A DNA stretch of 64,000 nucleotides from Gloeomargarita lithophora Alchichica-D10 (GCF_001870225.1 NZ_CP017675.1:1111756-1175755), one strand, 5' to 3'; counted from the first letter of the stretch, positions 37,832-47,483 are shown. The notes: generated by a model not told the origin, from the letters alone. Translations and numbers: made by a program.

Positions 37832-38689
37832 GTGGCCTGGGTGCGCCGGGGAGTGGATGGACTGCTCTCCCTGCTGGTGGCCTTGGCGGTGGTGGGGGTC
37901 ATGGCTGTGCTGGCCTGGGTGCTGGGTTATGTGAGCTACCGGGGGGGGACGCAAATCCTGCGGGGCGGGTGGGCAATTTTTACGGCTTTGCCCCCGGCGC
38001 CCCTGGGTGGGGTAGGTGGGTTTGGGCCGGCCTTGGTGGGAAGTTTAATCCTGATTACCTTGGCCGTAGGTATGGCTCTGCCCGTGTCGGTGTTGGCGGC
38101 TTTGTATTTGAGTGAATTTTGTGCTTTTTCCTGGTTGGTGCAGGTTTTGAACTTAGGGTTGGACATTTTGGCGGGGATTCCTTCGATCATGGCGGGGGTG
38201 TTTATTTTTGGGGTGGTAATCGTGCATACCCGCACCTTTTCCGCCCTGGCGGGGAGCTTGGCCTTGGCATTGCTGATAATGCCGATTTTAACCACGGCGA
38301 CCCGGCTGGCACTGGGGGCGGTACCGGGGGAGATACGCCAGGGGGCGTGGGCGTTGGGGGCAACCCGCTGGCAGATGGTGACCGGGATTTTATTGCCCCA
38401 GGCGTGGCCGGCGATTGTGAGCGGGCTAACCTTGGGGATTGCGCGGGCGGTGGGGGAAACGGCTCCTCTATTATTTACCGCTTTATTTTCTTCCTATTAT
38501 TTACCCGTGCAAGCGTTAGGCATTCCGGCCCTATTCACCCAACCCTTGGCCTCGTTGCCGGTGTTAATTTATACATTTGCCCTGTCCCCGTTTGCCAATC
38601 AACAGGATTTAGCGTGGGCAGCGGCGCTGGTATTGATTCTTTGCATCTTGGGGTTGAATTTGCTGGCTCGGTGGGGGGAACGGACGTAA
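37832..38689 (+). CDS. pstA: Phosphate ABC transporter permease PstA
   Basis: 285 residues from GTG 37832, 2 bp after nagZ. Six membrane segments of the PstA/CysTW-type family. Blocks: LAGIPSIMAGVFIFG (about 110-124), LPILTTATRLALGAVPGEIR (EAA-loop region: ALGATRWQMVTGILLPQAWP), LGIARAVGETAPLLFTALF. Imports phosphate with PstB, PstC and PstS, none of which lie in this window, so this is a lone copy. It may be a paralogue in the nagZ operon rather than the main Pst system. Confidence 0.87.
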   Translation: MAWVRRGVDGLLSLLVALAVVGVMAVLAWVLGYVSYRGGTQILRGGWAIFTALPPAPLGGVGGFGPALVGSLILITLAVGMALPVSVLAALYLSEFCAFSWLVQVLNLGLDILAGIPSIMAGVFIFGVVIVHTRTFSALAGSLALALLIMPILTTATRLALGAVPGEIRQGAWALGATRWQMVTGILLPQAWPAIVSGLTLGIARAVGETAPLLFTALFSSYYLPVQALGIPALFTQPLASLPVLIYTFALSPFANQQDLAWAAALVLILCILGLNLLARWGERT

Positions 38690-38870
38690 GTTCCGCTCAG
38701 TTGGCAGAGAGTGCCACTGCAATGTCTGGAAATGAACGCACTACCTTGCCATCTATGGTGATAGCAGACGCTACTTTTTTAGGTCGTAATTCACAGCTAT
38801 TGGGGAATAAAAATTTCCTGAGGACAAGGGAATTTTGGGAATCGGTTTTATGCTTAATTTTGAGGCAATT

Positions 38871-39239
38871 TCAGGGAATTACAAGTACGGGACAGGGGGC
38901 AAGATTAATGACTCGAATACTGACGCTTTCCGCCATGCCCTCTTCGGTCAACCCCGTGCCCCGACAGCCCACGATGATCAAGTCCGCATTCATTTCATCC
39001 GCCCAGTCGCAGATAGTAAAGGCCGGTTGCCCCACCCGGACTAGACCGGCGACCGCCATCCCCTGCTCCTGTAAAGCAGTTTGTACCGTGCCCAGCCAAG
39101 TCTCGGCGGCGGCGGCTTCGGGTTCTGTGGGAACCACTGCCAATAGGGTTAAACTCGCCCCACAGAAGGTAACGAGGGCTAGGGCTGGTTCGAGGGGTTC
39201 TTGGTGGGGGTCAAGTGCCAGCAGGACTTTATGAAACAT
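38871..39239 (-). CDS. Universal stress protein (UspA family)
   Basis: 122 residues, slightly short. FHKVLLALDPHQEPLEPALA at the N-terminus, IIVGCRGTGLTEEGMAESVS (G2xG9 ATP-binding region, about 88-107) and VINLAPCPVLVIP at the end. The ATP-binding motif seems partly kept (GCRGTGL...SVS). Cytoplasmic stress-related nucleotide-binding protein of unknown output. Divergent from pgk. About 180 bp between pstA and this gene (38690-38870) holds nothing I can assign. Confidence 0.85.
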   Translation of the reverse strand: MFHKVLLALDPHQEPLEPALALVTFCGASLTLLAVVPTEPEAAAAETWLGTVQTALQEQGMAVAGLVRVGQPAFTICDWADEMNADLIIVGCRGTGLTEEGMAESVSIRVINLAPCPVLVIP

Positions 39240-39325
39240 CGCCGTGGGGGTGACCGCTTCGCCGGTACAATGGGATGCGGAAAGGATACATCAATAATTA
39301 TCCCAGATTTTGGTGGAGGTACCCT

Positions 39326-40558
39326 GTGGCGAAACAATCGGTGGCAGGTCTGGCGGTCAGTGACCTGGAAGGCAAGCGGGTCTTGGTACGGGTGGATTTT
39401 AATGTGCCTTTGGACAAGGAACAGCAAATTACCGATGATACGCGGGTGCGGGCGGCACTACCGACCATTAACTACTTGCGGGAACGGGGGGCAAAAGTGG
39501 TGTTAGCCAGCCACCTGGGGCGACCTTTCAAAAAGGATAAAACCACCGGGGAAGTGAAATTGGTGAAAGAGGGCAATAGCCTGGCGACCGTGGCCGTGCG
39601 GTTGGGGGAATTGTTGGGAACGGCGGTGGCTTTTGCCCCGGATTGTGTTGGCGAGGTGGCGACCCAGGTGGTGCAGGGTTTGGCCAATGGGCAGGTGGCC
39701 TTATTGGAAAATGTGCGTTTCTACGCCGAAGAAGAAGCCAACGACCCGGATTTTGCCCAGAAATTAGCGAGTTTGGCTGATCTATATGTGAATGATGCCT
39801 TTGGTACCGCCCACCGGGCACACGCCTCCACCGAAGGGGTGACCCATTACCTGAAACCGGCGGTGGCAGGGCTTTTGATTGAAAAGGAATTGCAGTATCT
39901 CCAGGGGGCGATTGACCAGCCCCGTAAGCCCTTGGCGGCCATTATCGGTGGCTCCAAGGTGTCCAGCAAAATCGGGGTGATTGAAGCCCTGTTGGACAAG
40001 GTGGACAAGCTGATCCTGGGCGGCGGCATGATTTTTACCTTTTACCAAGCCCAGGGGCTGAGCGTGGGTAAATCCTTGGTGGAAACGGACAAGCTGGATT
40101 TGGCGCAAACCCTGATCGCCAAGGCCAAGGCGCAGGGGGTGGAACTGGTGTTGCCCACGGATGTGGTGGTGGCGGACAAATTTGCCCCGGATGCCCAAGC
40201 CCAGACCGTGCCGGTGACGGCGATTCCTGAGGGGTGGATGGGGTTGGATATTGGGCCTGCCGCCGTGGCGCAGATTCAGCAGGCGCTCCAGGGCTGTCAG
40301 ACGGTGATCTGGAATGGGCCGATGGGGGTATTTGAATTTGACCAGTTTGCGGCGGGCACCCGGCTGGTGGCGGAAACTTTAGCCGCATTGACCGCCCAGG
40401 GTTGTACCACGATTATTGGCGGCGGGGACTCGGTGGCCGCCGTGGAGCAGGCGGGTTTGGGCACCCGGATGAGCCATATTTCCACCGGTGGGGGTGCCAG
40501 TTTAGAACTCCTGGAGGGGAAAATCCTGCCTGGAATTGCCGCCCTAGAGGATGCATAG
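39326..40558 (+). CDS. pgk: Phosphoglycerate kinase
   Basis: 410 residues from GTG 39326, preceded by GGTGGAGGT; an earlier ATG (39275) would add a non-conserved leader. Calvin cycle and glycolysis: 1,3-bisphosphoglycerate and ADP to 3-phosphoglycerate and ATP. Signature [20 protein letters not shown] (about 18-37), [38 protein letters not shown] and the ATP-binding [13 protein letters not shown] (C-terminal). A TACAAT (about 39266) may be a -10 element. Confidence 0.96.
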   Translation: MAKQSVAGLAVSDLEGKRVLVRVDFNVPLDKEQQITDDTRVRAALPTINYLRERGAKVVLASHLGRPFKKDKTTGEVKLVKEGNSLATVAVRLGELLGTAVAFAPDCVGEVATQVVQGLANGQVALLENVRFYAEEEANDPDFAQKLASLADLYVNDAFGTAHRAHASTEGVTHYLKPAVAGLLIEKELQYLQGAIDQPRKPLAAIIGGSKVSSKIGVIEALLDKVDKLILGGGMIFTFYQAQGLSVGKSLVETDKLDLAQTLIAKAKAQGVELVLPTDVVVADKFAPDAQAQTVPVTAIPEGWMGLDIGPAAVAQIQQALQGCQTVIWNGPMGVFEFDQFAAGTRLVAETLAALTAQGCTTIIGGGDSVAAVEQAGLGTRMSHISTGGGASLELLEGKILPGIAALEDA

Positions 40559-40618
40559 GCTAAAATCGGAAGGCAAGACCGGTATGACTCCCTATGCGTA
40601 AGACCCCAGGCAGGATGG

Positions 40619-43408
40619 ATGGACAAAATCGAATGTTCCAATCCCAATTGCTATAGCCTGAATCCTGAGACCAACCGGTTTTGTCAGGTCTGTAGTGCGC
40701 CCCTGGAATCCGTCTTTTTGTGGGTGACCGGCGAACCTTTGGTGGGGGCACAGTTTGAACGCCTCTACCAGGAACGTTATAGCCTGCGCGGACCCAATTT
40801 ACTGCTGGATTTGCAACCGGGTCGCCAGCCTTTGAGTGCGGAGGGGATTCCGGCGGAGGCACAGCCCTACCTGCGCTTGTTTCCCATGCGGTTGCATTTA
40901 CCCCAAATCCATGCGGTGATGCCGGTGGGTGGTCAACCCCGGTTGGTATTGACCCAGGTGCCTTTGCTCCCGGAGGAATACGGCACCAGTACCCCCCGCT
41001 GGAAACCGGTACAACTTTTGGGGAAAGGCTGGGGAGAAGCGACGGGGTTTCGCCAGTTGAGTTGGCTGTGGCAGATTGCCCGGTTGTGGCCCTTGCTGAG
41101 CTATCAACAGGTGGCGGGGAGTTTACTCCAACCCCAGCTTTTGCGAGTCGAAGGGCCGGTGTTCCGCCTGCGGGAATTGGTCAATGATGGGGGGCAAGCG
41201 ACCCTGGTGCAGTTGGGGGAGTTGTTTTCCCGCCTGGTGCCCACCACCCAGCCCGTGGTGCGGGGCTTGATGGAACGGCTGTGTGAGGCCATGAGCCAGC
41301 AACAGATCACCAGTGCGGAAGAATTGCTCCAGCGCGTTGATCAGGGGATGGATGAGTTTCGCCATACCTGGAACGGTCAGGTCAATGTGGTGGCCTTGAC
41401 CGACCCCGGCCCCACCCGCCGCCGCAACGAGGATGCCTGTTACCCATCTCCCCAACAGGGTCTGCGCCCCACCGGCACCGATGGCTTGCCCTTTGCCATT
41501 GTCTGTGACGGCATTGGCGGCCACGAGGGGGGGGATATGGCCTCCAATTTGGCGATTGAAACCGTCAGTCAGCAACTCAATCCGCGGGTCTTAGCGAAAG
41601 TGGATACCAAGGTGGTGACGGAGGAACTGGCCACCATCGTGTGTAATGCCAACGACCGGATTACCCAGGTAAATAACCAACAGCAACGCCAGGAACGGCA
41701 ACGCATGGGCACCACCCTGACCATGACCCTGCTGCGGGATTATGAGGTATTTTTGGCAAATGTCGGGGACAGTCGGATTTACTGGATCACCCGCTACGGC
41801 TGTTATCAAGTCACCACCGATGATGATGTGGCCTCCCGGGAAGTGCGCCTGGGCTATAACCTTTACCCCCAGGCGTTGAAGCAACCGGCGGCGGGGGCTT
41901 TGGTGCAGGCGTTGGGGATCAATGCCTCCAGTTTGCTCCACCCCACGGTGCAACGGTTCCCCTTGGATGAGGACAGTGTGTTTTTGCTCTGTTCCGATGG
42001 GTTGAGTGATAACAATTTGGTGGATCACTACTGGCATCTGGAAATTTTACCCATCCTAAACGGGGACGTGGATTTAGCCACCGCCAACCAACGGTTGATT
42101 GATTTAGCCAATCAAAAAAATGGGCACGATAACGTCACGGTCGTGCTTGTCCATTACCAGGTAGCACCGGCCAAAACCGTGGCGGGCAATGGTCGCCCGG
42201 AACCGGCGGTTTTGCCAGAAGAACCCACCACCAAAGGCCGCCGGGGGCAAATTCCCGCTACCCAAGGCCGCCGGGGGCAAATTCCTCCTATCCCCCCACC
42301 CGTCCCCCCCAGTCGGCCCAGTACCCCAGTCAAATCCAACCCCCGCCCCAAGTCATTACCCCTGCCCCTAGCGCTGGGGGGACTCGCCGCCGGGCTGGTC
42401 ACCTTGGGTGCTGGGGGCTGGTTGTGGTGGCAAGAAACCAACCAACGGGATAATCCCCTGTACCTAAGCACGGTCATTAACCCCGCTCCCCCCGCTTTTC
42501 AGCCCGCCCTGGTACTCAGCGAATTTAAGGGCTATGTCAATACCCTAGCCATCAACCCCCAGGGCGATCAACTGGCGATTGGGAGCGAAGATGGCAGTAT
42601 CAGCCTGTGGCAATTGCCCGGTGGTCAACCCCAGCGGTTTTTGCGCCGCACCGGCGTTTCGGTGATGGGGGTTACCTTTATCCGCAACGGGCAACAAATA
42701 GCCAGCTTTGACCGCAGTAACCTGGAACTCTGGGGGGTAAACGATGGCCGCCGCCTGGGGCAATTGGTCGGGCCGAAGGGGGTGGTCACCGCCATGGCTA
42801 CCAACACCAGCGGGCGATTTTTAGCGGTGGGGGATGCGAACGGGGCACTTTATCTTTGGGATTTGGACACCGCCGCCGCCACCCCCAGTTTTCGCCAGGA
42901 ACTCCCGGAACTGGGCAAAATTGATGCCCTGGCCGTCAGCCCCGATGGGACGCTCTTGGCCGCCGCCAGCCAAAGCCAGCAGGTGGTCGAACTCTGGGAT
43001 GTCCCCAGCCGCACCCGCAAATATACCCTCACCCGCAAGGACTTCCGCCACGGGATGTGGTCGGTGAGCTTTCGTCCCGATGGTCAGGTGTTGGCCGGTG
43101 GGGGTGGCGATGGCAAGGTGTCTTTGTGGAATGTCAACACTGGGGCGTGGCTGAAAACCCTCAAGGCTCCCGGTATCGTCTATAGCCTGGGATTTAGCCC
43201 CGACAATGCCCTGCTGTTTACCGGCACCGGCACCACCTCCCCCGATAGCCCGGTGATTACCCTCTGGAATCCGGCCAAGGGAACGGCACTGCAAACCCTC
43301 AAAAATCATCAAGAGGCGGTCAAAGCCCTGGCGATTGCCCCCAAGGGTCGCCTGCTGGTTTCCGGGGGGTTGGACAACCAGGCCATTATTTGGCAAGCCC
43401 CGGAATAG
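40619..43408 (+). CDS. PPM-type Ser/Thr phosphatase fused to membrane segment and WD40 propeller
   Basis: 929 residues. Order: an N-terminal zinc ribbon (IECSNPNCYSLN...RFCQVCS; Cys 6, 11, 22, 25), a ~220-residue region of unknown fold, a PPM/PP2C domain (about 255-515) with ALTDPGPTRRRNEDACYPSP, FAIVCDGIGGHEGGDMASN, RMGTTLTMTLLRDYEVFLAN, VGDSRIYWI, LLCSDGLSDNNLVDHYW and NGHDNVTVVLVHY; metal-binding aspartates are present. Then a linker with a duplicated GRRGQIP segment, one membrane helix (about 584-605) and seven WD40-like blades (about 635-929, for example LAIGSEDGSISLWQLPGG, DGTLLAAASQSQQVVELWDV). The phosphatase faces the cytoplasm; the propeller is probably outside. The zinc ribbon-PP2C unit is known in cyanobacteria; the propeller fusion is unusual. 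Confidence 0.88.
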   Translation: MDKIECSNPNCYSLNPETNRFCQVCSAPLESVFLWVTGEPLVGAQFERLYQERYSLRGPNLLLDLQPGRQPLSAEGIPAEAQPYLRLFPMRLHLPQIHAVMPVGGQPRLVLTQVPLLPEEYGTSTPRWKPVQLLGKGWGEATGFRQLSWLWQIARLWPLLSYQQVAGSLLQPQLLRVEGPVFRLRELVNDGGQATLVQLGELFSRLVPTTQPVVRGLMERLCEAMSQQQITSAEELLQRVDQGMDEFRHTWNGQVNVVALTDPGPTRRRNEDACYPSPQQGLRPTGTDGLPFAIVCDGIGGHEGGDMASNLAIETVSQQLNPRVLAKVDTKVVTEELATIVCNANDRITQVNNQQQRQERQRMGTTLTMTLLRDYEVFLANVGDSRIYWITRYGCYQVTTDDDVASREVRLGYNLYPQALKQPAAGALVQALGINASSLLHPTVQRFPLDEDSVFLLCSDGLSDNNLVDHYWHLEILPILNGDVDLATANQRLIDLANQKNGHDNVTVVLVHYQVAPAKTVAGNGRPEPAVLPEEPTTKGRRGQIPATQGRRGQIPPIPPPVPPSRPSTPVKSNPRPKSLPLPLALGGLAAGLVTLGAGGWLWWQETNQRDNPLYLSTVINPAPPAFQPALVLSEFKGYVNTLAINPQGDQLAIGSEDGSISLWQLPGGQPQRFLRRTGVSVMGVTFIRNGQQIASFDRSNLELWGVNDGRRLGQLVGPKGVVTAMATNTSGRFLAVGDANGALYLWDLDTAAATPSFRQELPELGKIDALAVSPDGTLLAAASQSQQVVELWDVPSRTRKYTLTRKDFRHGMWSVSFRPDGQVLAGGGGDGKVSLWNVNTGAWLKTLKAPGIVYSLGFSPDNALLFTGTGTTSPDSPVITLWNPAKGTALQTLKNHQEAVKALAIAPKGRLLVSGGLDNQAIIWQAPE

Positions 43409-43415
43409 CTTACCC

Positions 43416-44312
43416 CTAAGCCGGTTCGGGAATTTCTAGCACCTTTTTCAGACTCACCCGCACGTCCATTCCCAGGTAATCCCCGCTCTCCCCAAACCAG
43501 GAACCGGAGAGGGGCAATACCTGCCCCGGATGGCGACCAATTCCCACCCGGATCAAATCCGTCCCCGCCGTAATCCGATTGGTGGGGTCGTAGGCTCGCC
43601 AGCCCGCCCCTGGTAAATACACCTGCAACCAGGCATGGGTCGTCCCACTGCCCACCATCCCCGTTCCCCCCTGATCCAGAGCCGGGTCGTAGAGGTACCC
43701 CGTCACAAACCGACAGGCCAACCCCAACCGGCGCAAAGCCTCAATCATCAACCAGGCATAATCCCGACAGGTGCCGGAGCGCAGGCGCAGGGTATCCTCT
43801 GGGGCTTGGGTGCCCTCCGTCTCGCGGGCTTGGTAGGTAAACTGCCCAATCGCATCCATCATCCGTTGCAGCACATCCAAGGTCATGTCCTGATCCCCGG
43901 CGACAAACTCCTTTGCCCAAGCGGCCAGATGCCCATCCTGATCCTCCGCATGGGGGCGCATGAATACTACCAAATCAATCCATTCATCCGGGGTATATTG
44001 CACCGGCACCTCCTCGGCCCGCGTCAGCAAAGGAAAATCCCCAATCGCCGGAATGCCAAAATGCTCCCCCCGCAGGCGAAACGTCACCCGCAATTCATCT
44101 CCCGGTTCGCTAAAGTCCAACAACGCCACATTATTGGAAAGGGTGTCCATTTTCCAGCGCACCTGACAGGGCAGGTTGGTGGCAATGGTGTAGCCCAACA
44201 CCCGCCCGTAGGCACTCACACTGGGCAAAAAAATCCCCTGGTGTTGCCCAAAGGTCACCGCCCGCCGATAGCGATAGGTGGTTTGATGCTCTAAATCATA
44301 AATAACCGACAT
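43416..44312 (-). CDS. Transglutaminase-like protein
   Basis: 298 residues from ATG 44312 (an ORF start at 44540 would overlap gatB and has no family match). N-terminal beta-sandwich (MSVIYDLEHQTTYRYRRAVT), then transglutaminase core: LRSGTCRDYAWLMIEALRRL with catalytic Cys (about 174), VTGYLYDP, GTTHAWLQVYLPGAGWRAYD with His (about 223) and Asp. Usually a cysteine protease-like enzyme. Convergent with the phosphatase-WD40 gene (7 bp apart) and divergent from gatB. Confidence 0.88.
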   Translation of the reverse strand: MSVIYDLEHQTTYRYRRAVTFGQHQGIFLPSVSAYGRVLGYTIATNLPCQVRWKMDTLSNNVALLDFSEPGDELRVTFRLRGEHFGIPAIGDFPLLTRAEEVPVQYTPDEWIDLVVFMRPHAEDQDGHLAAWAKEFVAGDQDMTLDVLQRMMDAIGQFTYQARETEGTQAPEDTLRLRSGTCRDYAWLMIEALRRLGLACRFVTGYLYDPALDQGGTGMVGSGTTHAWLQVYLPGAGWRAYDPTNRITAGTDLIRVGIGRHPGQVLPLSGSWFGESGDYLGMDVRVSLKKVLEIPEPA

Positions 44313-44390
44313 AATCTGAAATCCCTCGGCCAGCCCTCCTCCCAGGATTATAGAATGAGATTGGCCTGCGCCCTGGGGATTAAAAACCGG

Positions 44391-45869
44391 ATGACCGCCA
44401 CCATCGCCACCCGCTACGAAACCGTCATTGGCCTGGAAATTCACTGCCAACTGGGCACCGCCACCAAAATTTTCTGCGGGTGTAGCACGGCCTTCGGTGC
44501 CCCCCCCAACACCCAGGTGTGCCCCGTCTGTTTGGGTCATCCCGGCGTATTGCCCGTTTTGAACGAACAGGTATTAGCTGCGGCGGTACAAACGGGTTTG
44601 GCCCTAAATTGCACCATTGCCCCCTACAGCAAATTTGACCGCAAACAGTATTTTTATCCTGATTTGCCCAAAAATTACCAAATTTCCCAGTACGATTTGC
44701 CCATCGCCAGCGACGGTTGGGTGGAGATTGAACTGGCCGATGACCAGGGAAATTTTTATCGCAAACGGGTGACCATCCAACGCCTGCACATGGAAGAAGA
44801 TGCGGGCAAACTCGTCCACGCCGGGGCGCAACGGCTCTCCGGGTCGGACTATTCCCTGGTGGATTTCAACCGGGCGGGGGTACCCCTGTGCGAAATTGTC
44901 AGCGGCCCCGATTTGCGCTCCGGTGCCGAAGCCGCCGAATACGCCCAAGAACTGCGCCGGATTGTCCGCTACCTGGGGGTATGTGATGGCAATATGCAGG
45001 AAGGGTCATTACGTTGTGATGTGAATATCTCCGTGCGCCCGGTGGGGGAAACCCGCTTTGGCACGAAAGTAGAAATTAAAAATATGAACTCATTCAATGC
45101 CATCCAACGGGCGATTGACTACGAAACCAAACGGCAAATCACTGCCCTAGAGAGTGGGGAACCACTGGTGCAGGAAACCCGGCTCTGGGACGAAGCCAGC
45201 CAGCGCACGGTGAGTATGCGGGTCAAGGAAGGCGCCAGCGATTATCGCTATTTCCCGGAACCGGATTTGCCGCCCCTGCACCTCACCCCCCACCAGATAG
45301 ACCATTGGCGTACCCAACTGCCGGAATTGCCCCGTGCCAAACGCCAGCGTTACCAGAGCGACTTGGGTTTATCCGCCTACGATAGCCGCGTATTGACCGA
45401 TGAACGGGCGATGGCCGAGTATTTTGAAGCCACCGTTACCTGCGGAGCCGACCCTAAACTGGCGAGCAACTGGATTAGCGGCGACCTGACCGCCTGGTTA
45501 AAAACCCAAAAACAAGAAATTACCGACTTGAAATGCCCTCCGGCGCAACTTGCCGAACTGATCGGCCTGATCCAAACGGGCACCATCAGCGGCAAAATTG
45601 CCAAGGAACTCCTCCCCGAATTGCTCACCAACGGCGGTTCCCCCCGGTCATTAGTAGCGGCCAGGGGATTAACCCAGGTGTCCGACCCGGCCATTTTGGG
45701 GGCACAGATAGACCAGGTATTGGCGAACCATCCCCAGGAACTCAGCCAGTACCGGGGCGGCAAAACCAAGCTATTTGGTTTTTTTGTCGGCAAAGTGATG
45801 CAACAAACCGGCGGGCGAGCCGACCCCCAACGCACCAACGAATTGCTGAAACAAAAATTGGCACCGTGA
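44391..45869 (+). CDS. gatB: Aspartyl/glutamyl-tRNA amidotransferase subunit B
   Basis: 492 residues from ATG 44391 (ATG 44355 possible but less conserved). GatCAB converts Glu-tRNA-Gln to Gln-tRNA-Gln, needed because cyanobacteria lack GlnRS. Blocks: VIGLEIHCQLGTATKIFCGC, CLGHPGVLPVLNEQV, QYFYPDLPKNYQISQYDLPI, RLHMEEDAGKLVHAG, LVDFNRAGVPLCEIVS, and the C-terminal YqeY-like tail. Upstream TATAGAAT (about 44349) could be a -10 element. gatA and gatC are not in the window. Confidence 0.96.
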   Translation: MTATIATRYETVIGLEIHCQLGTATKIFCGCSTAFGAPPNTQVCPVCLGHPGVLPVLNEQVLAAAVQTGLALNCTIAPYSKFDRKQYFYPDLPKNYQISQYDLPIASDGWVEIELADDQGNFYRKRVTIQRLHMEEDAGKLVHAGAQRLSGSDYSLVDFNRAGVPLCEIVSGPDLRSGAEAAEYAQELRRIVRYLGVCDGNMQEGSLRCDVNISVRPVGETRFGTKVEIKNMNSFNAIQRAIDYETKRQITALESGEPLVQETRLWDEASQRTVSMRVKEGASDYRYFPEPDLPPLHLTPHQIDHWRTQLPELPRAKRQRYQSDLGLSAYDSRVLTDERAMAEYFEATVTCGADPKLASNWISGDLTAWLKTQKQEITDLKCPPAQLAELIGLIQTGTISGKIAKELLPELLTNGGSPRSLVAARGLTQVSDPAILGAQIDQVLANHPQELSQYRGGKTKLFGFFVGKVMQQTGGRADPQRTNELLKQKLAP

Positions 45870-45951
45870 TCCAACTGCCCCCGACTGACGTATGATTATT
45901 GATAATCTTGATCGATGACATTTCCCGTTATCATTCCGCCACAGGCATCCC

Positions 45952-46386
45952 ATGAGCGATACTCCCCAAGAACGTCACCTACTGGTACTCCACGACGATG
46001 AAGGTTCGCGAGCCATCGCCCTGGAAGCGGCCACCTATTCCTTGGGACGCGACCCCAGTAATGCCGTTGTGCTAAATTCTAAAACCGTTTCCCGCCGCCA
46101 TGCGATTTTGTTGCGTTTGCCCAACCCGGAAACCAAGGGCTATCGCTACCGACTGATGGACGGCGACAGCAAGGGCAATCGCAGTGCCAATGGCACCCGG
46201 GTCAATCACAAGGACTGGTCAACGGGTGAGTTAAAAAATGGGGATGTGATCAGCTTTGGGGATGTGGAAGCCCGCTATTCGATTACCATTATGACGGAAG
46301 AAGAATTTAAGAAACACACGGAAACCATTGATTTTCGGAGCATCAAATCCGAAATGTTAAACACCGATGAAACCCAAATGTTCTAG
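45952..46386 (+). CDS. FHA-domain protein
   Basis: 144 residues, a single forkhead-associated domain: LEAATYSLGRDPSNAVVLNS (GRDP, about 24-43), KTVSRRHAILLRLPNPET (SRRH), YRLMDGDSKGNRSANGTRVN (NGTxVN) and LKNGDVISFGDVEARYSI. It binds phosphothreonine on partner proteins; the SRRH Ser/Arg contacts are intact. It sits about 80 bp after gatB. A phosphatase with PPM domain is nearby, but no kinase is adjacent. Confidence 0.9.
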   Translation: MSDTPQERHLLVLHDDEGSRAIALEAATYSLGRDPSNAVVLNSKTVSRRHAILLRLPNPETKGYRYRLMDGDSKGNRSANGTRVNHKDWSTGELKNGDVISFGDVEARYSITIMTEEEFKKHTETIDFRSIKSEMLNTDETQMF

Positions 46387-46719
46387 GTTTTGAACCATTC
46401 AGCCACCGATAACAACCCTATGTGAATTAAAAATCAGCGTCACCGTCCTGGTACTTGGTGCTTCTGAACATTTGTTCGCTACAGCTTTTTCGTTTATTAA
46501 GGGGTACAATAACAGCATTTGGCAAACCAACTTTGAAAGAACGAAGCATTAAGTAGCAATAAAGACACTTTTACAATTTGGTGTATCTGATTATCTTCTG
46601 AATTAGAAAACTGTCGGATAACATGCTATGGCTATGTCCTGCGGACACGCTACGCAAGCTATAGCAATATGATTTGAGATTAGAATTATATTATAAGATA
46701 TACTTGTCAATACAGAGTA

Positions 46720-46821
46720 TAGCTAAGTAGAGTAAGGTTGTCGTCTCAAGATTTCGGAAAACCAATGCGGGGCGGTGCCCTGCGACCCATGTTATTATGT
46801 CAACCTTTACGTGTTTAGCTA
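46720..46821 (+). mobile_element. Family B MITE (102 bp) nested in IS630 relic
   Basis: Ends TAGCTAAGTAG and GTGTTTAGCTA, flanked by TA. It is identical, as reverse complement, to 53674-53775 over all 102 bp. Contains core CGGGGCGGTGCCCTGCGACCC. Confidence 0.92.
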
Positions 46822-46839
46822 TAGAAGGATAAGGATGCC

Positions 46840-47028
46840 ATGATGCAAGATAATCAAATGGAAATGCTGTCTATTTTGGGGGAGTTTATCAAGAGCAATC
46901 CTGATGCAAGAGAACTAAAACGAGCTTTAGCTGTCAGACTGGCTTTGGGGAATACACCTTATTTGGATATTGCTGAACTATTAGGAGTTCATAAGTCATT
47001 TATTACTTTCTGGAAACAAGAATTTTAG
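46840..47028 (+). pseudogene. IS630-family transposase, N-terminal fragment
   Basis: 62 residues: an N-terminal helix-turn-helix of an IS630-type transposase (NTPYLDIAELLGVHKSFITF, about 37-56) truncated at TAG 47026-47028, which is part of the boundary of the next small element. Starts just after the nested family B element. The conserved DDE core is missing, so inactive. Confidence 0.75.
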
Positions 47029-47148
47029 GCTCTCCTAAGTATTTGGTGATAAGTAGAGTTTATACTAAGCCTGGCAAGGGTTTCAGCCCCCTTGGCGAGG
47101 ACAAAGTGTATCTTGTTATACAGTTTTAACCACAAACCCAGGAGAGCC
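47028..47148 (+). mobile_element. Small element with GGCTCTCC/GGAGAGCC ends (121 bp)
   Basis: Inverted ends GGCTCTCCTAAGTATTTGG and CCACAAACCCAGGAGAGCC; flanks AGAATTTT (left) and AGAATTTC (right) look like a 7-8-bp target duplication. It lies at the point where the transposase fragment is interrupted. A similar end occurs at 9307-9336. Non-coding. Confidence 0.6.
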
Positions 47149-47483
47149 AGAATTTCTAGCCTTAATGAATCACGGTAGAGAGCGAAATGAATGGCAATTT
47201 ACTTGTATCTTATTTGCACCAAATTCTCCTGAACAAAATCCGGTTGAGGATGTATGGTTACAAGGTAAAAATTTCTTGAGGACTTTTTGGCATCGACTGA
47301 TAGGGTAGCGTGGTGTAGCCATAATCTTTCCCGATGGTTAAATGGCTCTTTGAGTTTTTCTTGAGCCATCAGAAATTTGATTTTTCTAAAATACAAAAAT
47401 ATTCACCCTGTTCTGATCTCATTTAAGGTTGCTATAGTATCATACCCAGATTCAGCAACGTCAAATAGCCATACCACCTAAAC

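Larger units (their letters stand above)
46662..47434 (+). mobile_element. IS630-family relic with deleted transposase
   Basis: Bounded by TAGCAATATGATTTGAGATT at the left and CTGATCTCATTTAAGGTTGCTA at the right (imperfect inverted repeats), each flanked by TA. It contains an IS630-type N-terminal HTH gene (46840-47028, LLGVHKSFITFWKQEF) and, after a small nested element, a C-terminal transposase piece FAPNSPEQNPVEDVWLQG (47160-47310, plus strand). The internal catalytic part is missing (KQEF is followed almost directly by LMNHGRERNEW). A family B element (46720-46821) is nested in it. Non-autonomous now. The ends match both ends of family A. Confidence 0.78.
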
